Origin: Aurantiochytrium sp. KH105 | Taxonomy: Eukaryota; Sar; Bigyra; Thraustochytrida; Thraustochytriidae | Assembly (NCBI GenBank): GCA_003116975.1 | Contig: BGKB01000115.1 | Span: 6,430 to 70,429 of the forward strand | DNA: 64,000 nucleotides | Reading direction: 5' to 3' | In this document: piece by piece, positions 1 to 10,700 of the stretch | Layout: each line of letters begins with the position of its first letter | Numbering within the stretch: the first letter of the stretch is position 1 | Notes under the pieces: model-generated | What the model was told of the DNA's origin: nothing | What the model saw: the letters and a program-made list of their open reading frames with translations, nothing else | The model's database searches: none | Position numbers and translations under genes: made by a program

Positions 1-411
1 GCGATACAGGGCAACACCATCGTCAGTGGGTCCTCGGACCACACGTTGCGCATCTGGAACTCTACGTCGGGCGAGGAGCAGCACGTGTTGAAGGGGCACA
101 TTGCAACGGTCTGGAGCGTGGCAATACAGGGCGACACCATCGTATCACAGTCATGGAATGAGACTCGTTACTGGAACGCTCGAACGGGCGAGGCACTCGA
201 CGCGGATGAAGCGGAGGCATCGACTACACCTGGAATAAAGACTTTGGTGAACGTTGAGAATGGAACGCATGTGAAGCTCAGCGAAGGCGTAGGCTTTACG
301 ACGGATCACAGCATCAGCTGTACAGCTCGCGAGGGAAGTGTTTACGTTGTTGGCGATATTAGCGGGATGGTACACATCTTGCACGTCCAAGGAATCGAAC
401 CTGGGACCTAA
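1..411 (+). CDS. WD40-repeat protein, 3' end only
   Basis: This is the last part of a gene whose start lies left of the window. The frame is open from base 1 and ends with TAA at 409-411, leaving 136 residues. Two WD40-type blades are visible, at residues 1-22 (ending LRIWN) and about 31-60 (GH then VWSVAIQGDTIVS, ending RYWN). A shorter final blade lies near the C terminus (VYVVGDISGMVHILHV). The near-identical opening of successive blades, AIQG(N/D)TIVS, is typical of young WD40 arrays such as those of HET-E/NACHT-type proteins, but no NACHT domain is visible here. WD40 propellers act as protein-binding scaffolds. No catalytic part is seen and the partner is unknown. Confidence 0.75.
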   Translation, partial: AIQGNTIVSGSSDHTLRIWNSTSGEEQHVLKGHIATVWSVAIQGDTIVSQSWNETRYWNARTGEALDADEAEASTTPGIKTLVNVENGTHVKLSEGVGFTTDHSISCTAREGSVYVVGDISGMVHILHVQGIEPGT

Positions 412-2639
412 TCGTGCGGCTTTGCGCTAACGTGTGCCATGCCTGCGTGGGTGGGCGACCGACTTTAACTGCTTTGTGATCACTTACTGCGACGTAGTAG
501 TAATATCTCACTTACGTAGCACACTGTACCGACAGTACACACATAGGATATTTGCTACATTGTTACAATCTTGGTTCTGCCTGGTTCTAAAAGATTTATA
601 CAAGTAGATCGGGAACGAGGACCCTTCGATCGAGGCAACCCAAGACAAGGGATAGGGTTCGCTTTTCTGACCCGGCAGCCCCGGGCAACATACCCCTATT
701 ATACCAACTGAAAAAGAAAACAAAAGAAGCGGCTGAGCGCGGAGCGCTCGACCCAACAACGTTGTTATTCGAAGTTGAGGAGACATTTGGCAACGCGCAG
801 GTAGGTCACGCCGGGGGTCGTGACCGCGTGGCGCCCAACCACGGGAAGAGCTTGGTACGCAACACTTATAAACTTTTGCTTTTTTTGTTCTCCCTCTCTT
901 TCTTTATTTGTTGCATACGCCGCAGCGAGAAAGGGGCGGCAGGAGTTGCGGCGGCGGCGTCACAAATCTCCAGGGGAACGTTTACAATTGCGAGGAAAGC
1001 CCACCTCAAGCACTTTCATACTGAGCAGAAACTCTTCCAATTGGTACTGTCTCGAGGATCATCTTAGAAAGACTGTCGACACTTACCTAGCCATGACGAC
1101 GGTAGCACCTCAAATCCTCCGTCTACCGACCTTTTCGAGAGGTCATCGTCAAGTGTGCTTCGTCATCAAATCGACGTTCCTTCCTCTTCTTCGAGAATTG
1201 GGCCGCAAAGAAATTCTTGCTGGCATGGAAAGAGTCGCGCAAGAAATTCTTGCTGGCATGAAAGAGCCGCGCAAGAATTTCCGCGGCATCATGCCTCAAA
1301 ATACAAATCTGGATACGACGCGCGGAGGCTAAATGGGACCGACTGCGACTTGCTCTGAGCGCCTCGAATTTTCAACTGAACTTGACCCATCTAGCCACGG
1401 CCAGCCTCAAGTTCCGTCCCTGTCGCGACTCTGCCTCTCATTCCATCGCATCAACTGCAACTGCAACAAAAATTGTCCTTGCCTGATCGTACCCGTAAGC
1501 GTGATATGGCCCAATGACACTTCGGCGCTGGCCTGAACAGTTTCCCAGAGTCGATACCGAGGCCGGCGCTCGTCTGCTACACACCTATTGCAAGAAGCTA
1601 CTTTGCCTTGGTGCTACTGAGTTGTCTCAAGTATGCCGAAAAAGACAGGGCAACATTGCAGGCGACAACACGTTTGACGATGAGGCATTGGCCAAGCACG
1701 CACGCCTCAAAGGGCACAGTATGCAGGACCCAGCGCATGACGGCGGTCCTCCTTGCAATGTTCCCTCGCTGTGCGTAGGCCTTTCGCTTGCTGCGCGTTT
1801 GACACCATGATTGCAAGCGAGCGGTCGTGGCCGCATCGACTCATTGACCTGAACCCTGCTTGGCCGCCAGCATCGGCTCAAACATCGACTTTCACAAGGT
1901 ATAAAGTTGCAGACAGCATGACTGCGGGCTTGACGCGACGCGCACCGTAAGCGCAGTCACAGCGTCCGGGACGCTGCGATGGTCTTTCATTCTTACTTAC
2001 TGCTGTTCAATTTAAGACTCAAGTCGCCGGGCAGCACAAGGCGGTCATCTCGGAATGCGCACCTCCATCGATATATTGTCACATAGTGGAAATGCAATTA
2101 GAGTGAAGATGAGTTCAATCGGGAATTGCCGCTACACGCACACCGAGTCTGCTCGCGACGTTTAGATACCCTTAACTTAGGCTCGAGTTTGTGGTGCGGC
2201 TCGCTTTCTCCTCTATGTCGCAATTAACGTGTACACACTGACAGGATGCGCACACGCGAGCGCGCGTACTCGCTCGATGGTGTGTACCTTGAATAAGCGG
2301 TGACACTTCTGTTCGCGCAGCGGTGTATGTCTCAACACGATACAGCCGCGTCTTGGCCTCCCCGCGCCTCATTGCCCGCGCCATCAGCGCCCGCACGCAT
2401 CTTTGCAGGCTCGATCTCCAAGCTGTTCCTAGCGGCGAGACTCTGCGCCGAGCACTGTGACGAGCGCACCCCTGCGCACGTATGGGCACCGCAGGCTTGC
2501 GACACCGTCCGCCAAGCACGCGCATCAGGGCTGCCTGCCCGCCTGCGCGGCGGCGTCTCCGCAAATACGATGATCATCTATCTGTTCGTCAAATGCGACG
2601 GTCAAATGCGAGAAATGCACGAAATGCACGTATTGAATG
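412..2639. other. spacer without a recognisable gene
   Basis: No frame here shows a domain or a convincing start. Bases 1206-1275 hold two copies of a 32-33 bp unit (AAGAAATTCTTGCTGGCATG then a variable tail). The short string CTGAGCAGAAA near 1020 recurs near 4353, suggesting scattered fragments of an old repeated element. Confidence 0.5.
1206..1275. repeat. two-copy tandem repeat, about 33 bp unit
   Basis: The block AAGAAATTCTTGCTGGCATG plus GAAAGAGTCGCGC is followed directly by a copy that differs by a one-base deletion and a substitution. A partial third start (AAGAATTTCC) follows. Confidence 0.7.
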
Positions 2640-3477
2640 TGAATCGTATTCAACAGGCTTCCAGGGAAGCCTCCCTCTCATCACTCTGCGCGGCGAGGCG
2701 GGGCGCGGCGAAGCGCAGGGCGGGCTGGCTGGCTGGCACAGGCCGCGCGCCGTGCAGTGCGACCCCGCTCATGTCAAGTGGGCCCTTTGCGAAGGCTCCG
2801 GGGGGCAGTCCGCCATCACATAGGGGCTCATCGAACGCGGCGCAAAGCTTGACCTGCAGGCCAACAAAGGATGGGTCGCGCTCATGATCAAGTGCCGCTA
2901 CGAGCAGCCCGACACGGACTAGTTGCTCATGGAGCGCGGGGCCAAGCTTGACCTGCAGAACAGCAATGGATACACCGCGCTCATACATGGTGGCTTGTCA
3001 GCCAAAAGGAATCGCATCACACCGCGGTGGGTCTCCTGCGCTGCATCTTATGCTCTGCTACGCGGCGGGCGCTGATCTGGATTTGAAGATCATGACGCGC
3101 TGCCGCTGGTCAAGAGAAAAACTCGCGCCGATGCCGTCGCGTTCCTGGAGTTCGCGACGGCGTCGGAGGTGGCGGGGCTCCTGATGGGCGATTTGCAGCA
3201 GCCGCGGAGCCTCGTGGTGCCCTTTTACGAGGAGGGCCTGAGCACGAAGAGGATGTGCTCGGTGCTGCAGGACGTGGATCTCCAGGCGATTGGCGCGACC
3301 TCGTCGCTGCAGCGGCGCATGCTCTCGAACGAGTTTAGCCTAAACGCTGCTCAGGTCCCGCAAAAGTCACTGCCCAAGCGCGTGTCGCGGCAGCTGGTGC
3401 ACGCGGCGCGGCGCATTTCGGGCATTTATCAGTATAGCACGTTTTCTTCACGCACGACTGGGGCGAGGATTATGTGA
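2640..3477 (+). pseudogene. ankyrin-repeat/SAM-like gene remnant
   Basis: Plus-strand peptides show the tail of an ankyrin array. LIERGAKLDLQ (about 2827) and LLMERGAKLDLQ (about 2921) are classic ankyrin units, followed by a degraded third unit near 3061-3090. The units are separated by an in-frame TAG near 2921 and by frame changes, so the gene is broken. An intact frame from about 3090 to 3477 then carries DAVAFLEF and a helical segment (VVPFYEEGLSTKRMCSVL...LQAIGATSS). That segment lines up with the SAM-like part of the neighbouring 7796-12269 gene (AFLSF, then VTLFDKGVRTAKDARDL...LREMGLVS). I infer it is a decayed relative of that gene. The frame ends at 3475-3477, before any kinase part, so it is also truncated. 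Confidence 0.6.
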
Positions 3478-5799
3478 TTAATTTTGTGTCAGTTCAGGGC
3501 ATTACTTGATGCTTTTCCTTCATATTTGTTTCGCTGCAAAAATGACTTGACGCGCAGCAAGATTGCTTCGTTGGTGATCCTATTGTAATCGAGACTGGAC
3601 TCATCAAAAGCGTAAGTTGGACGTGAGAACAATACAAAGGACACCCTTCACTTACTAGAGCGTCTGCAGACATGTATTATCATGTTCCAATACGTTTGCG
3701 AATGCAGAGCCACCTTCGTCGCCAATATTGTTGCTCCGAAGACTTGGCGGAGAATAGATAGAAGGTAAGTCGTGAAAATCTTGCGCGTGCGAAAACAGCT
3801 TAACCTACTTGAGCCATCGGAGAGAACAGTTTTGCTGCAGAGCTTTTGCAAGCGCTTCAGCTCCCCTGTCGCCCACAGAATTGTACGAAATACTGCTTGT
3901 TTTCATTGCTCAAATTTGTGAGTGAACGTGAACGGTTCGTGTATTTGCTGCGGTCGCTGCAACATACGAGAGTGTGTGGGCACTTGTGTTCATTTTCAAG
4001 GCTTCGGCAAGCGTTTCAGCGGCGTCATCTCCAAAGTCTCTGTGCCATCTTATTCTACGCACGCGCACGCATTGTCAGTCGACGTGGCAGTTCCGCGTCC
4101 GCGCTCTCGCTGCGACTTGCCCAATCTTTGTACCACCGCCTTCAATCTCTGCGACCGCTGCGGCGGCGTCGTCCACCCAGATTTCGCGCTCCATTGTCGT
4201 TTGCAGTGGTCGGCGAGAAGTACCTACCTTCGTCTTCTATTCCCAGGATCGCGGCGGACATCATCCTGCACAGCGTAGCTATATAATATCCAAAATCCAA
4301 TACAGATCCACATTCGATCATACCACGTGGGCAACTCCTCATCTCATTCGCACTGAGCAGAAAAGTCACGTAGGGCCGGGTTAGTAGTGTGATAGGGGAC
4401 TGCACGCGAAGTCCCGGTGTTGAATGTTTTTTTTTTGCCTCTTTTTATTTTATTATAAAAAAAAAGCACGAGGATCTTTTGGATGGAGGTGTTTGTCCCG
4501 CCGAGCTTGGGCTGTGAAACTTAGACAAGAAATTTTTGGCGTAGAGACCGAGCGCCTCGGCATTTTTCAATGACCTCTGCGAGTTTTTCGACGACGTTGA
4601 GGACTTGCGATACGTGCAAAGGCATGGAAGCTAGAGCTGAGAGTAAGTTGGGATGGCCAAAGTGGGTGCGGCAGTATTGAGAAATCATTCAAACGTAAGA
4701 CTGGACAGCCCTTTTGCTGCGAATGATCGTCAATTATTCACGTTGAATAGGACTTGTGTTTCCACTTAAAGCTCGGGCCTGCTGCTGACAGATTTAGGCA
4801 GTCTTTGCTTGAGACCATGGCTACGGTTGTCGAGCTGCTCGCGTGCGCGCATGATTGCTCTGGCTTCCCCTCTTCCTACGACGTTAAACACGTCGGAAGT
4901 GACGTGAAAAAGAGAATGTCCATTTTCTGTAGATGACGTGCGGCGCGCGCGCGCATTCTCGGGACACACGCCAACGATTCACCTTTTTCAAATGCCCCGC
5001 GCGCCGCGCGCCGCACGCCGCACGCGGACAACTGAAAGCGCCCATGCTCTCAGTCGCACTTATTTTACTTTCCCTCACTGTCAGTCAGGCTGCAAAAGGA
5101 ACTTCTTGCGCTCACTGTCAGGTGCTTTGTCCGCGCAACGCATTCTGCGCAACGCAAATTATGAGCTACTTCGCAAGTCGAACGCAGCAGGGCATCAGGC
5201 AGTAAGTGGGAACCCATCTCGTCGTCTGGCAGGTGCAGCTGCAAACACGCGTCGATCCGGCCGGGCGGTGTCTTGCGCAGCAGAGCAGAACCCGAAGCCG
5301 CCCGCCCAACTGTCGCCTGTAGTCGCGGACGCGCGCTCCACGAGCAGCAAGAACGCGACTGCGCGCGGCGCCACATTGCGTGAACTTTTATCAGCAAGTG
5401 AACGTGACGGCGCTTGAGTAAGCTTATTCCGAGTCGCCGCCGCGGAGAACAAGCGAGCAAGGGCGGCACCGTCTCTTCAGATAGTGTCTCATCTCCACAT
5501 CTCGAAGTCATTGTGATGAGCGACGAAAAAAAGACGAAAGTTCCTTCACCTTCGACAAGTTCCTTCACCTTCGACTGCGGCAGATTTGCCACTGTCGAAA
5601 GTGCGTTTTTTTGCACAATCTTTTTGCCGGAAGCGCGCCCTAGATTATGAGAGCAAGATTTGCTGCACGGTTGCGTCGCCTCTTGCGCGCGCCGCTTGCG
5701 CGCGCCATATCTTGATATAAAACCTGTCCCGGGTCGGCGACCGGCAAAGGGCCCTGAGCCGACCTGTGCCGAACGGTGTTCTTACGCAGTCACCTCGCT
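3478..5799. other. gene-poor spacer with small repeats
   Basis: I see no supportable gene. A T-rich then A-rich run lies at 4427-4464. A 19-bp unit (AAGTTCCTTCACCTTCGAC) is present twice at 5538-5576. Bases about 4160-4365 resemble 6230-6390 (see the separate entry). Base composition is lower in GC and the frames are broken up, unlike the gene-bearing parts of the window. Confidence 0.45.
4160..4365. repeat. diverged repeat, copy A
   Basis: Shares with 6230-6390 the strings GCGTCGTCCACCCA, a CCAG(G)ATCGCG block and ACCACGTGGGCAACTCCTC, in the same order and orientation. Spacing differs, so these look like old copies of one dispersed element. On the minus strand both copies give a peptide containing RSCPRG. 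Confidence 0.55.
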
Positions 5800-6640
5800 G
5801 CTTGATCCCAGCTATCCTTGCGTTCAATGTACACCCAGTACAACCTTGTAAGAACTCTCCATGATCGCTGGAAAATCGTTGGTGAAATCGACGCCCATGG
5901 TGTCGGTATTCGGGTTTTGATCGAACTTGAGCACGCCTCTTGAGCACGATTTGAATGTGCTCCTTTTCGGGCCGGCTAAAGGAGTGAGTCGAAACGAGCG
6001 GAGGCCCCAAGCCGAACCAATGGCATGTTCACATGGTCCCAAGCCTCTTGAGCGCTAGAAGAGCAGACTTTCCTTCCTGCCGAATCAAGCTACATGTTTT
6101 GCACTGACACGTTGCCAAATAATCGTCAAGCGAGTGAATGAGTATGTGTATCTCTTTTTCCGCGTTGACGGAACGGCGTTTTAGTGCAGATCAAAACTTA
6201 CGACCACCTTGTGGTGGCCACAGTCTACGCAATGGCAGCGTCGTCCACCCATGTGTCGCGCGCCACCCTTGTAGCATTGCCCAGATCGCGACGAAAGTCA
6301 CCGTCTGCAAGGTAATGACCAGCCTCCGAAGTCATCATGCATTTGATTAGACCACGTGGGCAACTCCTCGTCTCATTCGCCTTGCGGAAAATCAGAATAC
6401 ACGGCCTTGCGCGGTCCTGCACGCAACACAGGTTGTCGAGGGAAGCAAAGACACTAAAAGTCATGATTGCGCGAGTGATGCTCAAGCTTGAGCAAATCCA
6501 TTCCGATGCCATCAATCTACCCAAACCTACACTTGGCGATTCGGACAAATGTGCACCTGGTTTCAGCGCCCCAAAGCAGACAAAGACGCCTCGTTCTTGG
6601 TCAAGCGTCTTTCTGAATGTCAAGTTTCGGTTGCATTGCC
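5800..6640 (-). mobile_element. LTR-retroelement fossil (integrase region)
   Basis: Minus-strand peptides between about 5800 and 6130 resemble the zinc-binding region and the start of the catalytic core of an LTR-retrotransposon integrase, probably Ty3/gypsy-like. The element is clearly broken, with several interruptions, and appears old. No LTRs, tRNA primer site or intact gag/pol frame was found. The right limit is a guess based on the adjoining repeat at 6230-6390. Confidence 0.35.
6230..6390. repeat. diverged repeat, copy B
   Basis: Second copy of the sequence at 4160-4365. The best-preserved block is ACCACGTGGGCAACTCCTC at about 6350-6368, with GCGTCGTCCACCCA at about 6238. It lies against the retroelement remnant and may be part of it. 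Confidence 0.5.
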
Positions 6641-7795
6641 GAGAGACCCAGAGGTAAAACCGCTGCTACAACGCAAACGAGGCCTCTGCATCGCTTGGTG
6701 TGCTGGTCGTTTTGCATCTCAGGGTTTCTTCTCAAGGGGGAGAGCCACCTTGATCTTGGCAGCAATCAACGAGCCACAAAGGGGGGCCGAATGATCCTAT
6801 GCTCATCTCGATAAAAGTGCATGCGTGACCTTGCAGCCATCGGATGACGCACTCTTATCAGCCATTCATTCTTTCACTTAGACTGCTCTCTGCTTCCATG
6901 CGCCAAAATTGAAAACGGCAAAGAGGCCACGCTGCCAGCGCATCAAGCGCAAACGCAAAGGCAGAACGTCGATGATGAGGTGAACGCGCGAACCCCAAAA
7001 GACGAGGAAAGTTCTGCGCCAGCTTGCAACGAACGATCGGCCTTCATGAAATTGTCCCGGAGTGGCTGGCCCGAACGTATTCAGCCATCCGTCTTCAACC
7101 GACGAGCTTGCTAAGATGACCCAAGAAAGAAGATGCTCGGACGTTGTTACGATTTCCCCAGCCGCAAACGTTCGTGCGTTGGGCCACTGGGAGTTAGCGC
7201 TGGGGACCTGGCCGATAACGTCCAGCCTTCACGTCGGCAACCGTCGCCAGACAACTTTCTACTTGGCACTGACGTCTCTTTCACTTTCTTGCCCCCCAAA
7301 TGTACTGGAGGCATTGGCGGAAACAGTCAAGCGTTCAAAAGTTCTGAAAAGGTGGGCCAAGACGCGACGTTGCCAGCAACGCTCCGCAAACGCGCAACGC
7401 TGTCTCGCGTCTCGCTGGACCTCACTCGACTCCGCTGCGTCTTGCTCGACTCCACTGCGTCTTGCTCGACTCCACTGCGTCTTGTTCGACCTCGCTGCGT
7501 CTCGCAACTGCTGCAACGAAAAGGGGCGGGGCGGTTGCCTTCGTGCCCTTTCGTCTGCCTTGGGTTCCGTGCCGACTTGGTCGTTTTCTCGAACAAGGCC
7601 TGAGCTAGGTCTCCTCTCGCGCGCGCTCGTCAAGAGCAAGCTGCTTCGCTGCAGCTCGCGAAGGAAAAAGAGGTGAACGAACTCTGACGCGCTCGGCTCG
7701 TCTTGCTTCTCGCTCTTGGCTCAAGCTCAAGACTTGACGGCAGGAAAATTCAAACCAACAAGAGCTTTTTTTCGAAAACCTCGATTCAAAACGGA
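6641..7795. other. spacer upstream of the LRR-kinase gene
   Basis: No gene can be defended. A plus-strand frame at about 6895-7113 reads as a hydrophilic peptide (ending QPSVFNRRAC then TAA), but it has no start and no recognisable domain. The stretch 7421-7500 is a tandem repeat. The promoter and 5' UTR of the gene starting at 7796 should lie in the right part. Confidence 0.4.
7421..7500. repeat. 20-bp tandem repeat, four copies
   Basis: Four 20-bp units of the type CTTGCTCGACTCCACTGCGT sit head to tail. The two middle units are identical and the outer two carry a few substitutions. It lies about 300 bp before the ATG of the next gene. Confidence 0.85.
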
Positions 7796-10700
7796 TGGAG
7801 CCTTCAGGTGAGGACCCTGTCGCAAGGGCCACTAAAGCCCTGGCCCGGGGCGAGACGGAAATCAAGTAGGTGAACGAGCGAACTCGAGCCGTGCCAGATA
7901 TGCACTTGTCACTAACCGATGCGCTTGCCATCATGCTTTCCACGCTGACATCGAAAACCAATGAACACACAGTCTTGGGAGCAACAAGATTGGCGACAAG
8001 GGTGCCACGACACTCGCGGGCGCGCTCGCCGCGAACGAGTCGCTAAAGACGCTCGAGTACGTAACATCAAGAGAAAAGCGACCCCACCGCAATCGCTCAC
8101 TGACAATCAACGCGTACTGCTAATCATTCGCACACACATAGTCTGTCATGCACAGAGATCGGCCCTGTGGGCGTCTCTGCCTTGGCCAAAGTCCTTGCGG
8201 GTCACAAGACCCTAGAGTCGCTTTCGTAAGTTTACAGTACAGAAACGGGACAGAGATTGAGCCTCGAGCCTGCTGGTTAATCAGTTTGGACAAGACATCA
8301 AGGGCTGAAGAATCGAGACTGGTCTCGATTCGTCCGTTCTTGGAAGCTACTTCCATACTAATAATAAAGCCGCAAGGTCCACCTGCACCGGGCGCGCACC
8401 AACAACTGACAAGAGCTTGCGTAGTCTGTCCTACAACGAAATCGGGGACGTGGGCGCCAAGGCGCTGGCAAACGCTCTCATGAGCAACAAGTCGCTATCG
8501 ACGCTTTCGTAAGTTCCCAAAGGGCCCTTCTCCTTGCAACAAAAACCACGCAACTCACAAGAAATTCGAACCGTTCCAAAATGACGTCGCATATACTTCC
8601 AAATACAGCCTTGCACGCAACAGAATTGGCGACGAGGGTGCCGCGGGGCTGGCAATCGGCCTCGCAAGGAACAAGTCTGTGCAGACGCTCGAGTAAGTAA
8701 TCGCCGATATGTTTTCTACCCTGTGCCCGAGCAAGAGATCGACTGACATGCCAATTAAAATTCAATAACCCAGCCTTTCTGAGAACGCCATTGCTGACGA
8801 AGGCGCCACGCCTTTAGCAACCGCGCTCTCGCGAAACGTCACGCTGCATACGCTCAAGTACGTTGCACCAAGCATGCATAACCCCACAGACAACAAGCAA
8901 CTCACCTAATCGTGCACGCAGTCTCCAGAGTAACAAGATCAGCCAGGACGGAACTGTGGCGCTGACAGACGTACTTGCAAAGAACAGCACGCTACAGACT
9001 CTAGTGTAAGTTACTGTCAATCAAAGGGTGATGGCGCCAGCACACGACTCACTCACTCACTCTCGCGTCAACCGCACAGTCTGGACATCAATACCCCTCA
9101 GCTGAAAGCCGCTCTCCAGCGCAATCATAAGCTGTACGCAAAGCGCCTTACTCCGCTCATGAAGGCGTGCAGAAGCTTCGACATTCCTGCTGCAAAAAGA
9201 CTCCTCTCTGGCGGCGTGCGAGCCGATGCCCGCGACAGCATGGGCAAAACAGCTCTCTTTCACGCTTGCGAGGCCAATGATGATACCAAAAGCCTAGTCT
9301 TGGCCAAGCTTCTCTTCGAGCATGGCACAGGTCTGTCCAGCGAGAGACTTGGCATTGATCAGGCGCGCGCCCACGCCATCTCGCGGGAGTGCCCAGATCT
9401 TGCGGCCTTTCTTTCGTTCGTACAGCCACTGCCTCTCGTGCAGCTCAAAACGACCGACTCGAGAGCGGTCATCGTCACGCTCTTCGACAAAGGTGTGCGA
9501 ACCGCCAAAGACGCCCGAGATCTCACGCCCGCTCTTCTTCGAGAGATGGGCCTCGTCTCTGTCAAGGAGTGTCAGGTGCTCTTGCAAACGTTTGCATACC
9601 CCGAGCAAACGACCAAGGTCGAGGCGCTTGCTGCCAAGGTATCTTTTGCACGCACGTTGCGCGGCAAAGACAAGCCCGTGCTTCACCCGATGCTGCACAA
9701 GGTTCTGGCCGAGCAGCTTTCCCGCAAGAATCCGCTCGCAGTGCTTGAGGACTTTGCCCACAAGCAGGCGCAGGCCTGCAAGTTTGTCCAAAACTTTACG
9801 GAGCTACAAAAGGCTGTTGTATCCGACGCAGCCATAGCCTCAAAGCGCGACACAGCTCGACGCAATCTGGTGGCATATCTTCGAAAGACGCTCTCCGGTA
9901 ACGTGCAAGACCAGCTCAAGATGCTACGCGAGCGCCATGAGCCCGAAAAAGTGGTGGACACCTGTCTCAAGCTGTGGCAGGACATCTTACGCGAATCCTC
10001 CGAAGCGAGCGACTCCCTTGGGCAAACTACTCTTGAAATGGTCGCAACATCCCAAGTCCCCTTTGCAGAGGTGCAGCAGGCAGCACAAGCTGCACGCAAA
10101 GCCCTCGAGGCGTGGGAGGCTCGACACGACGCGAGCGCTGCGCATGAGCGCACGATTGCAGCCCTTGATGCGCTCGAGGAGAGTACGCGGCGCTTTGGCG
10201 TCCAGCCGTCCGTCTTCTTGTCGTTGCGGCATCCCGAAAAGATTCAGGAGCTCACGAGGGAACTCGAAAGCGTGCAACAAGCTTTCAAAGCAGAATTCGA
10301 CACTTTGCTCAAAGCCGATCGATTGGACGACGCTCCCTTCAAGGAGATACAGCGCGCATTCGGCTTTGCCGTCTCCTTTTACACGCGCACCATCGCAAAT
10401 GAGGTCTCGCGTTTGGAAACCCAGGACAGCCGTCTCAGATCGTTTCTCGCGCATCTTGCGCGTGGACGCCACAAGTTGAACACGGCGCGTGTCACAAAGA
10501 TTGTCGCTGAGATCCGCAAAATCTCACGCAAGCGGGAGCGTCTGGAGCAAGATCTCAAGTTTGCCCGCGAGGATGCAAATGACGGCGATGCGCAGGCTCA
10601 AATCGCGGTTCCTGCTCTTGAGAAAGAGCTGACGCAGGTCGAAAGCATCTACAAGCTCGACAGCGAGCTCCGCAAGGAGCGCGCGCGGGTGTTGCAACAC

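Noticed and set aside
370-460. tRNA-like B-box (GGTTCGATTCC) on the minus strand
   Set aside because: It overlaps the WD40 coding end, the T-stem is imperfect, and there is no room for proper D and anticodon arms.
7062-7676. 204-codon frame upstream of the LRR gene
   Set aside because: Its second half is the 20-bp tandem repeat and Ser/Arg-rich sequence; several frames are open at once and no domain appears.
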